Below, piece after piece: positions 52,541 through 62,439 of a stretch of 64,000 nt of DNA. This stretch comes from Candidatus Protochlamydia phocaeensis (GTDB taxonomy: Bacteria > Chlamydiota > Chlamydiia > Chlamydiales > Parachlamydiaceae): positions 1-64,000 of the forward strand of contig NZ_FCNU01000012.1 of NCBI RefSeq assembly GCF_001545115.1. The letters are read 5' to 3'. The notes beneath the pieces are model-generated. The model searched no databases, was not told the origin of the DNA, and saw nothing but the letters and a program-made list of their open reading frames with translations. How positions within the stretch are numbered: position 1 is the first letter of the stretch; every line of letters starts with the position of its first letter. The translations under genes were made by a program, and so were the position numbers.

Positions 52541-54031
52541 CTATTCCAACGCCAAATTCAATTTCGCGATTTTCTCTTCCAGTTTCCTTTTTGCATAAGG
52601 AATATCTATTTGTCCTTTAAACCATATCGCAAATTGGCCTAATGCTTGCTCGATGAACATTTTGTACCCATAGATAACCGGACAGCCTCGCCGCTTCGCC
52701 TCCTGCAGGAATTCTGTTTCTTTTGGGCGCGTGTGGATGTCCATCACCGCAGCATGGGGAAGGATGAAGTCGGAACTGATAGGCATGTGATGGGACGTGC
52801 AATTGATAAGGACATCATATCCTTCTTCATAGCAGGCTTGCATCTGCCCTAGAGCTTTGCATTCATGCGGATAATCAGCAAACCTCCTAGATAGATCAAG
52901 GGCCCTTTGCAAAGTCCTATTTAATAAGACAACCTTTCCTCCTCTGCGGCAAGCCTCGAAGGCGATAGCCTTGGCGGCCCCGCCTGCCCCTAATAGGATA
53001 ATTCTTTTATCCTTAACGGACATAATCTCTTCAATGGCGTTTAAAGCGCCTATGCCATCTGTGTTATATCCTGAAATCGCTCCATTAGCAAAGGAGAGGG
53101 TATTGACCGCTCCAATTTTATTGGCATCGGCATCTAAGTGATCGATCGAGGCTAACACGTCCTCTTTTAGCGGCATTGTCACGCTGAGCCCGCTAAATCC
53201 CAATTGATGGGCATATTTTAAAAAGCCATCCAGCTGGCCCGCCTGAACAGGAATTTTCACATAAACGGCATCGATCCCCAATTTTACAAACAAATCATTA
53301 TGGGTATAATGGCCAATGCTCAGGCTGACCGGATCGCCTATTAGGCCAAATATTTTGGTTTCTTTGTTCAAATTGGAAAAATGATAAACATCTAGCAGCG
53401 TTTTAGCCGAAAACTGTCCTTTCGCCGTCTTTGAATCTCGATCGAGGCTGGCATAAGTAATGGGGCATCCCAAAATAGGGCCTAAGATTCGGCTAGGCTC
53501 TTCTTCATTACCCATACTCATGGTATTAATGCATTGATTTCCTTTTTTTGCCAATTCAAGCAATCGCATGGCATCAATTTGCGTATTTGCCTTGGCCGCA
53601 ATTTTATACATATTGGCAGGAATTGCCCGCATTGCTTCATAAATGGAATTCAAATCTTCCGGGGTTTCATTAAAGTTATGGTAAGAGACGATAAGCTTTA
53701 TATCCGGATGCTGAGCGCGAATTTCTTTTGCAAAAGAAGGCTCAACATCGCTTTCCAAGTCCAAGTAGTGCGGATTTAGCTTAGCTAGACGGCGAATAGT
53801 GTCCAATCGAGCTTGTTCATCGCCTGCAAAAAATCCACCCTGGCCAGGTTTTCTTAATGTAAAAATCATGGGAATTGAATACCGGCTCATCAAGCGCTTC
53901 AAAGCCTCTTCATCCCAGTTCTGAAAGCAATCTATGCGCAGTTCAATTAATTCCACTCCTGGCGGAATGTTCTGAATTTGTCGGCTGATATCAGCGTAAG
54001 TAGGCCCTTTAATGACAACACAAAGCATCAT
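52541..54031 (-). CDS. aroDE: Bifunctional 3-dehydroquinate dehydratase/shikimate dehydrogenase
   Basis: 496 residues. The N-terminal half (1-~215) is type I dehydroquinase with H118 (SYHNFNETP) and the Schiff-base lysine K143 (MYKIAAKA). The C-terminal half is NADP shikimate dehydrogenase (IFGLIGDPVSLSIGHYTHND region, LSVTMPLKED, NTDGIGALN, GAGGAAKA). It catalyses steps 3 and 4 of the shikimate pathway. This fusion is typical of chlamydiae (and plants). Its start overlaps the end of aroB by 23 bases. Last gene of the aro operon. Confidence 0.95.
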   Translation of the reverse strand: MMLCVVIKGPTYADISRQIQNIPPGVELIELRIDCFQNWDEEALKRLMSRYSIPMIFTLRKPGQGGFFAGDEQARLDTIRRLAKLNPHYLDLESDVEPSFAKEIRAQHPDIKLIVSYHNFNETPEDLNSIYEAMRAIPANMYKIAAKANTQIDAMRLLELAKKGNQCINTMSMGNEEEPSRILGPILGCPITYASLDRDSKTAKGQFSAKTLLDVYHFSNLNKETKIFGLIGDPVSLSIGHYTHNDLFVKLGIDAVYVKIPVQAGQLDGFLKYAHQLGFSGLSVTMPLKEDVLASIDHLDADANKIGAVNTLSFANGAISGYNTDGIGALNAIEEIMSVKDKRIILLGAGGAAKAIAFEACRRGGKVVLLNRTLQRALDLSRRFADYPHECKALGQMQACYEEGYDVLINCTSHHMPISSDFILPHAAVMDIHTRPKETEFLQEAKRRGCPVIYGYKMFIEQALGQFAIWFKGQIDIPYAKRKLEEKIAKLNLALE

Positions 54032-55133
54032 TCATCCAGTGTAAGGCATTCATGAATATTTTTTCATCTACAGCGGCGCAATACTCCGAATGGCAAGAGA
54101 GGGGAACTCCGATGTCTTGCAGCAGGACAATTCGTGGTAATTTTTTTTGCGATTTTTTATCTAGCTCCATTGCTCGCATCATATCCTGTGGATAAATAGG
54201 CGTTGGCAAGATAAAGGGAAGCGAAAAAGCCTTTAGCAACGCATGCATCAACTCAAGGACTTTCCTATCAAGATAGCCTAATTCAACAGCAACATAGCTC
54301 TCAGTTAGCATTCCAATGGCAACGGCTTCCCCATGCGGGAGAGAAAAACCAGTCAATAATTCAAGCGCATGGCCGACTGTATGGCCGAAGTTTAGAAGGC
54401 GTCTTTTCCCTTTTTCGTGAGGATCCTGCTCGACAATTTCCTGTTTGATCCGGCAGCTATCCCAAATGGCCTTTTTTACTATTTCAAGACTCAAGGATTG
54501 AAATGCTTGGGCGTGCTTTGTTAAATAATCGATATGGGCTGCATCTGCAATGAAACCATGCTTGATCATTTCGACAATGCCATTTCTAAATTCTTTTTGC
54601 GGCAATGTCTTCAGAACTATGGGATCGATACAAACCATTTCAGGTTGTTTAAAGCAACCGATTAAATTTTTCCCATAAGGCACATTGACTCCATTTTTCC
54701 CTCCAATGCTAGCATCCACCATGGCTAATAAGGAGGTGGGAATCATAACCAAGGGAATGCCTCGGCAATATGTGGCTGCAAGATATCCTCCCAAATCCAG
54801 GGAAACTCCGCCTCCTAAAGCAATCAAGCAAGTATCTTTTCCTAATCCCTGCTCAAACATCTGATTTTCTAATTGCTCTTTTATTTCACGAGATTTCGAA
54901 CTTTCACCGGCGGGAAATGAAAAAAGAAAGGCTTCCAACCCTTGCGCAAGAAGAAGAGCTTGCATTTGTTTGCCAAAAAGAGAGGCAACCACACTATCTG
55001 CAATGATGGCAAAACGCTCTCCCCACTTCACCAAACGCTGAGCAAGAGTGGATTCTTTTAGCATTCCTTCTTTGATTTCAATAGGATAGGCATGAGAGGA
55101 GCCTTCAATGCTGCATTCCAATAGAAGTGTCAT
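54009..55133 (-). CDS. aroB: 3-dehydroquinate synthase
   Basis: 374 residues from ATG 55133, which overlaps the aroC stop as ATGA (a TTG twelve bases upstream is less likely). NAD+- and metal-dependent enzyme for step 2 of the pathway. Motifs: GGGVSLDLGGYLAATYCRG, IPTSLLAMVDASIGGKNGVN and the metal-binding segment RLLNFGHTVGHALE with the downstream HGEAVAIGM. Length is typical. Confidence 0.95.
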   Translation of the reverse strand: MTLLLECSIEGSSHAYPIEIKEGMLKESTLAQRLVKWGERFAIIADSVVASLFGKQMQALLLAQGLEAFLFSFPAGESSKSREIKEQLENQMFEQGLGKDTCLIALGGGVSLDLGGYLAATYCRGIPLVMIPTSLLAMVDASIGGKNGVNVPYGKNLIGCFKQPEMVCIDPIVLKTLPQKEFRNGIVEMIKHGFIADAAHIDYLTKHAQAFQSLSLEIVKKAIWDSCRIKQEIVEQDPHEKGKRRLLNFGHTVGHALELLTGFSLPHGEAVAIGMLTESYVAVELGYLDRKVLELMHALLKAFSLPFILPTPIYPQDMMRAMELDKKSQKKLPRIVLLQDIGVPLSCHSEYCAAVDEKIFMNALHWMNDALCCH

Positions 55134-56221
55134 AAGCGTACGCAACGATTTAATAATACGGCATCTGCCAGAACAAGCGCCAACATAGCTGATACGACAG
55201 GGACGGCTCGGATAGCAACACAGGGATCATGCCGGGATCCAATAGGGAGCGTAAAATTCGCTGGCTTGCCGGAAGCAGTCAAGGTTTCTTGCTTCATAGC
55301 GATGCTAGAGGTGGGTTTAAAAGCCACTCTTCCAATGAGGGGCATGCCTGTTGAGATCCCTCCCAATGTCCCTCCTGCATGATTTGTTTTAGTTTGAATT
55401 TTTCCTTCCACTTCAATAAAAAGGTCATTATGTTCCGATCCTTTCATGCCTGCTGATTTAAATCCTGATCCCATTTCAAATCCCTTTGTAGCAGGCAAGC
55501 TCATCATAGCGTAAGCCAAGTTAGCCTCAAGCTTTTGATAGACAGGATCTCCCAGTCCAGTAGGCAATCCTATCGCCAAAAACTCAACAACCCCCCCTAG
55601 CGAATCGCCCTCTGCTTTCGCTTTTTCAATTAAATCAACCATGGTTTTTGCAGCCTCTGCATCGGGACAAAAAAGAGGGTTTTCATAAATGCGGCAATGG
55701 AATCCATGCCTCTCTTCATAATCAATATTTGCTTTGACTGAATGAATTTGCTTAATGTAAGCGTATAGCTCAATTCCAAAATACTTTAAGAATTTTGAGG
55801 CAACTGCACCCGCAGCCACACGAGCTGCCGTTTCTCTGGCCGAGGAACGCCCTCCTCCTCTATAGTCAAACAGGCCATATTTCTCCAAGTAGGTGAAATT
55901 AGCATGCCCTGGCCGCAAAAGCTCTTTAATCGATTCATATTTGCTTGAGTCTGCATCATGGTTGCGGATGCAAATGCAAATAGGCGCCCCTGTTGTACGG
56001 CCTTCAAATACTCCGGATAAGATTTCGCCTTGATCGGATTCTTTCCTAGGCGAGGTATGGGGATTTTTTCCTGGCGCACGCAAAGCCAGCGCCTGGTTGA
56101 TCTCCGCCTCACTAATCTCTATTCCAGCCGGACAGCCGTCAATAACAACGCCTATAGCCTTTCCGTGGGATTCTCCCCAAGTAGTGATTTTAAAAATATT
56201 TCCAAAAGAATTAGCGCTCAT
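55130..56221 (-). CDS. aroC: Chorismate synthase
   Basis: 363 residues from ATG 56221 (MSANSFGNIFKITTWGESHG); AGAAAGG lies just before it, and the family text starts there, so the longer TTG reading from 56263 is rejected. FMN-dependent last step of the pathway. Signature segments GESHGKAIGVVIDGCPAG, RPGHANFTYLEKYGLFDYRGGGRSSAR (quoted as landmarks), AGGTLGGISTGMP and RHDPCVAIRAVPV are present. It follows aroA after 45 bases, where Chlamydia has aroL between them. Confidence 0.95.
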   Translation of the reverse strand: MSANSFGNIFKITTWGESHGKAIGVVIDGCPAGIEISEAEINQALALRAPGKNPHTSPRKESDQGEILSGVFEGRTTGAPICICIRNHDADSSKYESIKELLRPGHANFTYLEKYGLFDYRGGGRSSARETAARVAAGAVASKFLKYFGIELYAYIKQIHSVKANIDYEERHGFHCRIYENPLFCPDAEAAKTMVDLIEKAKAEGDSLGGVVEFLAIGLPTGLGDPVYQKLEANLAYAMMSLPATKGFEMGSGFKSAGMKGSEHNDLFIEVEGKIQTKTNHAGGTLGGISTGMPLIGRVAFKPTSSIAMKQETLTASGKPANFTLPIGSRHDPCVAIRAVPVVSAMLALVLADAVLLNRCVRL

Positions 56222-56266
56222 CGTGTTTGCCTTTCTAGCCGATTTGTAATAATCCTCTGACAAGAA

Positions 56267-57556
56267 TCAGGGATGCTCTTGGATATGCGCGCCTAAACAT
56301 CTAAAATCTTTGATAAAAGTGGGAAATGTTTTTTGAATGGATTCTGATGAATCAATCCACGTTTCCCCTTCTTCTGCCCCTAAACCCGCAACAGCCAAAG
56401 ACATGACCATGCGATGGTCTTTATAACCTTTTACATGAGCGCCCTTGAGTTTGGAAGGTCGGATAATCAACCCTTCTTCTCGCTCTTCAATATCAGCGCC
56501 CATTTTCTTTAATTCCTTATAAATGCAATGTAAGCGGTCGCATTCTTTGCTTCTAGCTATGCCTGCATTAATAATCTTCGTTTCTCCCTCTGCAAAACAC
56601 CCCAAAACAGCTAACGTTGTGACAGCATCGATGAAATTATTGATATCGATGACTTTCCCTTTTAGGGTTCCCCCTTTTCTTACTCGGAGAGTTTGGTCAT
56701 GTTCATGAATTTCAATATTTGCCCCCATATTCTGCAGGGCATAAATCAGCTCTTTATCCCCTTGGCAATCCTTCATATTTACATTTTTTAATACAAGTTC
56801 CGAATTTGTCACTAAAGCAGCTGCAATAGGAAAGGCAGCAGAGCTAAAATCTCCTGGAACATGATAGGTAAAACCATTAAAGGAGGCTTTGCCTGGTACG
56901 GAATAATATTCATAAGAATGATTTGTATAAGGAATCCCTAAAAAATCAAACCAATTCAAAGTCAAATCAACCCAAGGCTTCTCCCCTGGATTTTTAACAA
57001 AAATTTCAATAGGGCCTTCGGCAAAGGCTGAGGCTATCAATAAAGCAGACACAGGTTGAGAGTCGGAACCTTCTACAACTGTTTTTCCGCTTTTAATCGG
57101 TCCTTTGACAATAACCGGAGCATACTCATCTTCTCTCATCGTGGAGATGGTGACCCCTAGCTGCTGTAAAGCATCCACCAATGGTTTAATGGGCCGCTGG
57201 CTCCTAATGGAATCATCCCCAGTAATGACCGCATATTTTGCCCCTAAAGCGCTTAAAGCGGTACAAAAGCGCAGGATTATCCCGGAATTGCCCGCATCAA
57301 TGATATTTTCCGTTTGAGTGACTTTTCCCCCTATTCCCTCAATTTCAATATAATCTTCATAAGGAGAAATAAGCGCGCCAAAATTGCGGCAAGCTTCAAT
57401 CATTGACAAAGTGCCGTCAAAAGGAGGGCAATTTTTAATAAGGGATTTTCCTTTACCCATCGCTCCAAATAAGATAGCGCGGAGAGTGTGGGATTTAGAC
57501 GGAGGAATGAGAATTTCGCCGGCTAACTGTGATTTCTTTACAGAGATTTGTCCCAT
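56267..57556 (-). CDS. aroA: 3-phosphoshikimate 1-carboxyvinyltransferase (EPSP synthase)
   Basis: 429 residues. Transfers enolpyruvate from PEP to shikimate 3-phosphate. N-terminal PPSKSHTLRAILFGAM, the DAGNSGIILRF region (a variant of NAGTxxR), SQPVSALLIASAF, the RSKECDRL segment and KDHRMVMSLAVAGL near the C-terminus place it firmly. The active-site loop differs from the E. coli-type NAGTAMRP, so it belongs to a diverged branch. First gene of the minus-strand aro operon. Confidence 0.94.
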   Translation of the reverse strand: MGQISVKKSQLAGEILIPPSKSHTLRAILFGAMGKGKSLIKNCPPFDGTLSMIEACRNFGALISPYEDYIEIEGIGGKVTQTENIIDAGNSGIILRFCTALSALGAKYAVITGDDSIRSQRPIKPLVDALQQLGVTISTMREDEYAPVIVKGPIKSGKTVVEGSDSQPVSALLIASAFAEGPIEIFVKNPGEKPWVDLTLNWFDFLGIPYTNHSYEYYSVPGKASFNGFTYHVPGDFSSAAFPIAAALVTNSELVLKNVNMKDCQGDKELIYALQNMGANIEIHEHDQTLRVRKGGTLKGKVIDINNFIDAVTTLAVLGCFAEGETKIINAGIARSKECDRLHCIYKELKKMGADIEEREEGLIIRPSKLKGAHVKGYKDHRMVMSLAVAGLGAEEGETWIDSSESIQKTFPTFIKDFRCLGAHIQEHP

Positions 57557-58221
57557 TTTCTTACCAGATAGAATGCATGCTTAAACAATTTATAAAAGCC
57601 AAAAGCTCCCTTCTCTGAATTCGAGATATTTTTTCTAAGAAGCACTCTTGCTCAAATGCAAGCGATTATAAGTTATTTTAGCAGATGCTTTGATGAATTC
57701 AGAGAACGATTTAATTTATAAAAAATAGAATAGAATAGTTAATCTTTTATTTCTATAATAGTCCGTTAAATAATTCCAAGAGCTGAAATGATGCCAAATC
57801 GCCAGGATTAATCTACAATCATTTTTTTGCTTACTGCCCCTATTCACTTTACTCTTTCTTGAAAGTTCTATTTTGATTTGAAGTATTTGAATAATTTTGA
57901 TAGATTCTTTATAAAGTCATTTCGCAACAATCAATTATTTTATCTTTATTTCTTATCTTATAAATTAAAATAAAGACGCCTTCCCATATACGAATGAAAA
58001 GATGATCAAAAAAAACATAAAAGAAAAGTTCGTCTTTTTATACCTAACGGAGCTAAATCCCTCTCTATTATTTTTTTATTTAAAAAAAACATTTCCGAAA
58101 AATCGTCGCTTTAAAAGTTTAATGTTTTTTTACTATTTTGTTTATTCCATAGGCAAAATCAAGTTATCACGTTTATTATTTCTTTCTAGTAAGGCATGCA
58201 ATTTAAGTTTAAAGGGGTTTT
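57557..58221. other. A+T-rich divergent spacer between aroA and the MORN gene
   Basis: Very A+T-rich. A small open frame at 58002-58247 overlaps the MORN gene start and has no ribosome site; it is probably not a gene. No repeat copy or RNA recognised. AAGGGG just before 58222 is the MORN gene's ribosome site. Confidence 0.5.
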
Positions 58222-60222
58222 ATGACCAGAATAGCTCTTCAAGCTAATACAGATAGGCTTCCTCAACAGCCCATAGGCTTAGTTCAAACGATACATGAGT
58301 GCTTTGGACGATCCTGGAGACTCATTTCATATAGTGTGCAGGAAACCGGAAATTTTTTTGAGAAAATTTGCAAAACTTCTCAGCCACCTCTAACAGCCCC
58401 TGAGTCTTCTAATATATATTCCACAACAGAGGGCCAACCTTCTTCTCTTCCTTCCTCTGTCCATCAATTAGCCATGTCGCCTGGATTAATTCCTTTATTG
58501 CATAAAAGCTTTCAGCTGACTTGGAGAACAATTTCTTTTATTATTAATCAGAATCAGAGAATCCTTGAAAGAATAAATGGGGCAACCAAACCCCTTCTGC
58601 ATCAACCAGAGGAACAACCCCAATTAAATCAACCTCTTCCGATTATTTCTAGGCCTTCTTCGACAGATCCGCTGACAAATTCAGGCAATACGGATCCAAT
58701 AGACTCAATAACACAACCTCCTTTACCGAAAGGCATTCCGCAACCCCTAACGAATACTGATCCGCAACCCCTTCCTAAGCCAACTCAAGAAGAACAGTCC
58801 TCTAAACCATCAACGGATCCTTCCCCCCTTTCACCTCTGCCTTCCTCCCCTGTTATTGTTCCTCCCCCTCTCTCTCTTCTTTCAACTCCTCCATCGACTA
58901 TTAGCAGATCGACATCGGAGACCGGCTCTATCGATAACGGGACTCCTGTTCAATCAGAAGAATGGAACTATGAAAATGACTTGGATTCTGTTTCAAGCTT
59001 TGAAGACGAAGAAGAAGACGAAGAAGATGGCTATAATTTTGATAAATTAAGCTCTGATATTTTCTCTTTTCTCCTGCAAGAGATATTAGAGCAGGATTCT
59101 TCCCTCTCCTTAAATGATTTTTTAAAGACAGGGATCATATGGGATGCGGAAGGCAAAAAGCAAATTAGAACACCTTTAGAGCAATTAAACGGCACTTTTA
59201 CTATTGTCTGGCCTAACAAATGCATTTACCGAGGGAAAATCAAAAATGGAAAACTCAATGGAAAGGGCTATATAAGCCTTATCGACAACGGCAAGGAATT
59301 GTTGGCCGTTGATGGAAAGTTTGAAGATAATATTCTTAGGCAGGGATTCTTTAACGAAGGAAATCGCCTTTTCGAAGGAAAATTTATCCAGGGTTATGCA
59401 ACAGGTTCGGGAAGCATTAAATATTGGAATAGCAAAGAGATTTCGCAATCTTTTGATTTAGAGTATAAAGGGGAATTTAGAAAGGGAAGGCCCCATGGAA
59501 GGGGCAAGTTTCTGGAATTGGTGGATGGCAACATTGAAGTTAAGATGGCTGGCTTTTTTGATAGGGGTAATTTAAAAGAAGGCTTTCTCAGATTAAGGGA
59601 TGGAAGAGTATGCAAAGGCCAATTTAATAACGGCATATTTCGCAAAGGTATTATTTCCGATCCCAGAAATAATTCGATATATGAGGGTGAAGTAGAAAAT
59701 AACAATCCTCATGGATTAGGCAAAATTGAATCTTCTCATATTTTTGAATGTGACGGAGAAAGCGTTCAGTTGACTATTAAAGCAAGCGGAAGATTCATAG
59801 AAGGCAAGTTTGTTGAGGGTGAAGAAAACTTTATATGGGAAGGCCAGCAGAAATCTGGTCACTTGATGGTGTCATTAAATACCAATGAAGATCAAGAACT
59901 CATTATAAATGAAGAAGAGGATAACATTCTTACACGTACGTTTACATTTAGCCCTCCTCCTAAAGAAATGAAAGATATTGCTTTTCTAAACGGTAAAGGA
60001 ACAATAAGATTAACTACTCTTAATTGTATCTATGAAGGACAGATTCAGAACGGTGTGCCGGATGGACAAGGTAAACTTATAAATTATGAGGCTAGGGAAA
60101 TAATTGAAGGCTCTTTCGAGCAAGGCTGTTCGTCAGGCCCAGCTACCATTACGAACATGGATACAAAGGAAGTCAAAAAGGGCTATTATGATGAAAACGA
60201 GGACTTCATCGAAACAGATTAA
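58222..60222 (+). CDS. MORN-repeat protein with duplicated N-terminal motif (candidate effector)
   Basis: 666 residues, no signal peptide. Two copies of a ~40 residue amphipathic motif occupy residues ~18-57 (GLVQTIHECFGRSWRLISYS) and ~91-131 (GLIPLLHKSFQLTWRTISFI). A Pro/Ser/Thr-rich linker (about 135-250) and an acidic stretch (FEDEEEDEEDGYNFD) follow. From residue ~324 onward lie about eight MORN-type repeats (YRGKIKNGKLNGKGYI, YKGEFRKGRPHGRGKF, YEGEVENNNPHGLGKI, YEGQIQNGVPDGQGKL). MORN repeats bind membranes or scaffold kinases in eukaryotes. The domain mix points to a type III effector acting in the host, which is inference. A terminator hairpin follows. Confidence 0.78.
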   Translation: MTRIALQANTDRLPQQPIGLVQTIHECFGRSWRLISYSVQETGNFFEKICKTSQPPLTAPESSNIYSTTEGQPSSLPSSVHQLAMSPGLIPLLHKSFQLTWRTISFIINQNQRILERINGATKPLLHQPEEQPQLNQPLPIISRPSSTDPLTNSGNTDPIDSITQPPLPKGIPQPLTNTDPQPLPKPTQEEQSSKPSTDPSPLSPLPSSPVIVPPPLSLLSTPPSTISRSTSETGSIDNGTPVQSEEWNYENDLDSVSSFEDEEEDEEDGYNFDKLSSDIFSFLLQEILEQDSSLSLNDFLKTGIIWDAEGKKQIRTPLEQLNGTFTIVWPNKCIYRGKIKNGKLNGKGYISLIDNGKELLAVDGKFEDNILRQGFFNEGNRLFEGKFIQGYATGSGSIKYWNSKEISQSFDLEYKGEFRKGRPHGRGKFLELVDGNIEVKMAGFFDRGNLKEGFLRLRDGRVCKGQFNNGIFRKGIISDPRNNSIYEGEVENNNPHGLGKIESSHIFECDGESVQLTIKASGRFIEGKFVEGEENFIWEGQQKSGHLMVSLNTNEDQELIINEEEDNILTRTFTFSPPPKEMKDIAFLNGKGTIRLTTLNCIYEGQIQNGVPDGQGKLINYEAREIIEGSFEQGCSSGPATITNMDTKEVKKGYYDENEDFIETD

Positions 60223-60236
60223 TCTTCCAACAAGGG

Positions 60237-60268
60237 ACAGGCTAATTTCTCATTAGCCTGTTCTATCT
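60237..60268. terminator. Bidirectional terminator between MORN and putP-like genes
   Basis: ACAGGCTAAT (60237-60246), loop TTCTC, ATTAGCCTGT (60252-60261), then TCTATCTTT. Perfect ten base stem between convergent genes. Confidence 0.75.
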
Positions 60269-60272
60269 TTCT

Positions 60273-61760
60273 CTAAATAATCTTTTCTATAGCCATTTGA
60301 TCACTCTCTTCCCCTGCAGGCATTTTAATTTTACCGGCATTGCTATCCGGCATCAGGTAAGAAATGAGATAAATAGAAATTAAATTGCAAGCAAAGCCAG
60401 GAATCATAGCTGGAATTGTATACTCCCAGATAAGCGAATTAAGATAAGACCATCCCATCGCAACAACAGCGCCAATAAGCATACCTGCCATTGCACCATA
60501 GCGATTAATTCTTTTGGAATAAAGGGATACAATCACTAAAGGGCCAAAAGCGCTTCCTAAACCAGCCCAGGAATAACTAACCGTATCCATTATCGTCGCG
60601 CTTTTATTTAAAGCCAACCCCAACGCTACGAAAGAAACGAGTACAACCCCAAGCCGGGAAATCAATAGCTGCTTGTCGGAGGCTTTCTCCTGTTTGGCAA
60701 ACATGGCATACAAGTCTTCGCTAATAACCGATGCGCAGACAAGTATTTGCGAGTCCATCGTAGATAAGCTGGCAGCTAAAACAGCGCATAAAATAAAGCC
60801 TGCTATAAAGGGATGAAAAATCCCTTTTACCATCTCAACAAATATCATTTGAGGATTTTCAAGCCCATTGGGAAAAAAAGCGATGGCAACAACACCAACC
60901 AAAATCGCAGCAGAAAGCACAATGATCTGCCATCCTATTCCGAGCCATTTGGATTTATTCAGTTCGGAAACCTCTTTAATACTCATAAATTTGGTAATCA
61001 CGTGAGGCATGCCAAAATAGCCTACCCCCCAGCTAAACGCTAACAAAAACATTGTTAGAAAAGCCAAAGGATCATTATCCGGCAACAATGAGAAACCAAT
61101 TCCCTTGCCTAAAGCGACTTGTGAGATCTGATCTATTCCCTCTAATTTAAAAAAAGCCAAAAGCGGAACGCAAACAATCACAAGAAGTAAAAACAAGCCT
61201 TGAAAAAGGTCTGTCCAAGCGACAGCCACAAACCCACCAACAAATGTATAGGCAACGACAACGCATAAGGTGAGAATTAATCCAAAATAATAATTAAGTC
61301 CGAATAAGGATTCTAATAAAGTTCCTATCCCAATCATCCCTGCAGATAAATAATGAGTAAGAAAGATGATAAGGATAATAGCACTGATCAATCGAATTCG
61401 CCCTGATGTATCATTCAAGCGTTTTTCAAAAAAAGAAGATAAAGTGTAACAACCATATAGCTCTGTTTGGATTCTGAGACGCGGAGCTATCCATTGCCAA
61501 TTTAAATACATTCCAATAACCAAACCGATGGCAATCCACGCTTGCGACAGGCCTAATAAAAAAACAGACATCGGCAATCCCATGAATAACCAAGCGCTCA
61601 TATCGCTTGCATGAGCCGATAAAGAGACCAGCCAAAAGCTCATTGAACGATTTCCCATGATAAAATCGGCAGAAGATGTATGCTTTTTATGCGCTATCAA
61701 TCCTATTAATAAGAGGAGGGCAAAATAGCCAAGAAAGGCCGAAATAAAATAAATATTCAT
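60273..61760 (-). CDS. PutP-type sodium/solute symporter, second paralogue
   Basis: 495 residues, about 13 membrane helices. Clearly homologous along its full length to the symporter at 48527-49990 (SSADFIMGNRSMSFWLVSLSAHASDMSAW, GGFVAVAWTDLFQGLF, GVGYFGMPHVITKFMSI, AASLSTMDSQILVCA). The C-terminal tail is longer (MPDSNAGKIKMPAGEESDQM). Same SSF family; Na+-coupled uptake, proline by homology. It stands alone, unlike its paralogue in the sensor operon, so the two copies may be regulated differently. Confidence 0.9.
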   Translation of the reverse strand: MNIYFISAFLGYFALLLLIGLIAHKKHTSSADFIMGNRSMSFWLVSLSAHASDMSAWLFMGLPMSVFLLGLSQAWIAIGLVIGMYLNWQWIAPRLRIQTELYGCYTLSSFFEKRLNDTSGRIRLISAIILIIFLTHYLSAGMIGIGTLLESLFGLNYYFGLILTLCVVVAYTFVGGFVAVAWTDLFQGLFLLLVIVCVPLLAFFKLEGIDQISQVALGKGIGFSLLPDNDPLAFLTMFLLAFSWGVGYFGMPHVITKFMSIKEVSELNKSKWLGIGWQIIVLSAAILVGVVAIAFFPNGLENPQMIFVEMVKGIFHPFIAGFILCAVLAASLSTMDSQILVCASVISEDLYAMFAKQEKASDKQLLISRLGVVLVSFVALGLALNKSATIMDTVSYSWAGLGSAFGPLVIVSLYSKRINRYGAMAGMLIGAVVAMGWSYLNSLIWEYTIPAMIPGFACNLISIYLISYLMPDSNAGKIKMPAGEESDQMAIEKII

Positions 61761-62439
61761 CGTTTTATCCTTGCCTGTTCATTCTTTGTGGTAATACCAT
61801 GACCGCACTTATATCAGTATGAAATATCAATATGAGACTTATTAAGAGCATAAACGATTCACACTCTTGACTATTTATTTCTTTAAATCCTGAAAGCGTG
61901 TCTCCCAATTCATAATGCCTAGATTCCAGATTATTTCTCAGTCAGGTTGAGTGAAAAAAACTTGAATCTAGGTTATTAGCAATTTGAAAACAAGCCCTCA
62001 GACCCATCGCTCAATCATACAGATCATCATAAAATTATCAAGGATAAGCTTGGATTTTCTGAATAATGTTTAATATTTATTTTAGTAAAATTTAAATAAA
62101 AAATAAATTTAACCAAATTAAAGAACATAAAATTTAAAAAAATCAAAAAAAAATAATTTCCGCTTAAATAAAAGGCATCCTTTTAACTAAAATTGAATCT
62201 TAAGATACCTTATCGAGCGGCGCATGGGCAGTAGCCGGATGTGGAAGCGTAGCTTAAGACACTGTCCACGATCTCAAATATGTCTGATTTACTGCCCAAT
62301 TTTCTTAGAAATGTGGAAAAGTTTACCCGTTTAAATGAAATCTAAGGACAACATTCGAGGGTCTTTCACTCTAGAAAAAATGCAATGACTTTAAATTAGA
62401 AACAAGTCAAAATTTAACTCTATCAAACCTATAAAAGGT
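61761..62439. other. Spacer with dispersed repeat
   Basis: A dispersed palindromic repeat occupies about 61893-62000; 62040-62200 is nearly pure A+T. 62210-62440 has no recognisable gene or RNA. Confidence 0.5.
61893..62000. repeat. Dispersed palindromic repeat (copy)
   Basis: GAAAGCGTGTCTCCCAATTC...ATGCCTAGATTCCAG at the left and CTTGAATCTAGGTTATTAGC...GAAAACAAGC at the right; the inner arms pair as in the other copies. Confidence 0.55.

Noticed and set aside
58002..58247. 81-residue open frame upstream of the MORN gene
   Set aside because: Overlaps the MORN gene start, low-complexity Phe/Lys/Leu composition from A+T-rich sequence, no ribosome site.
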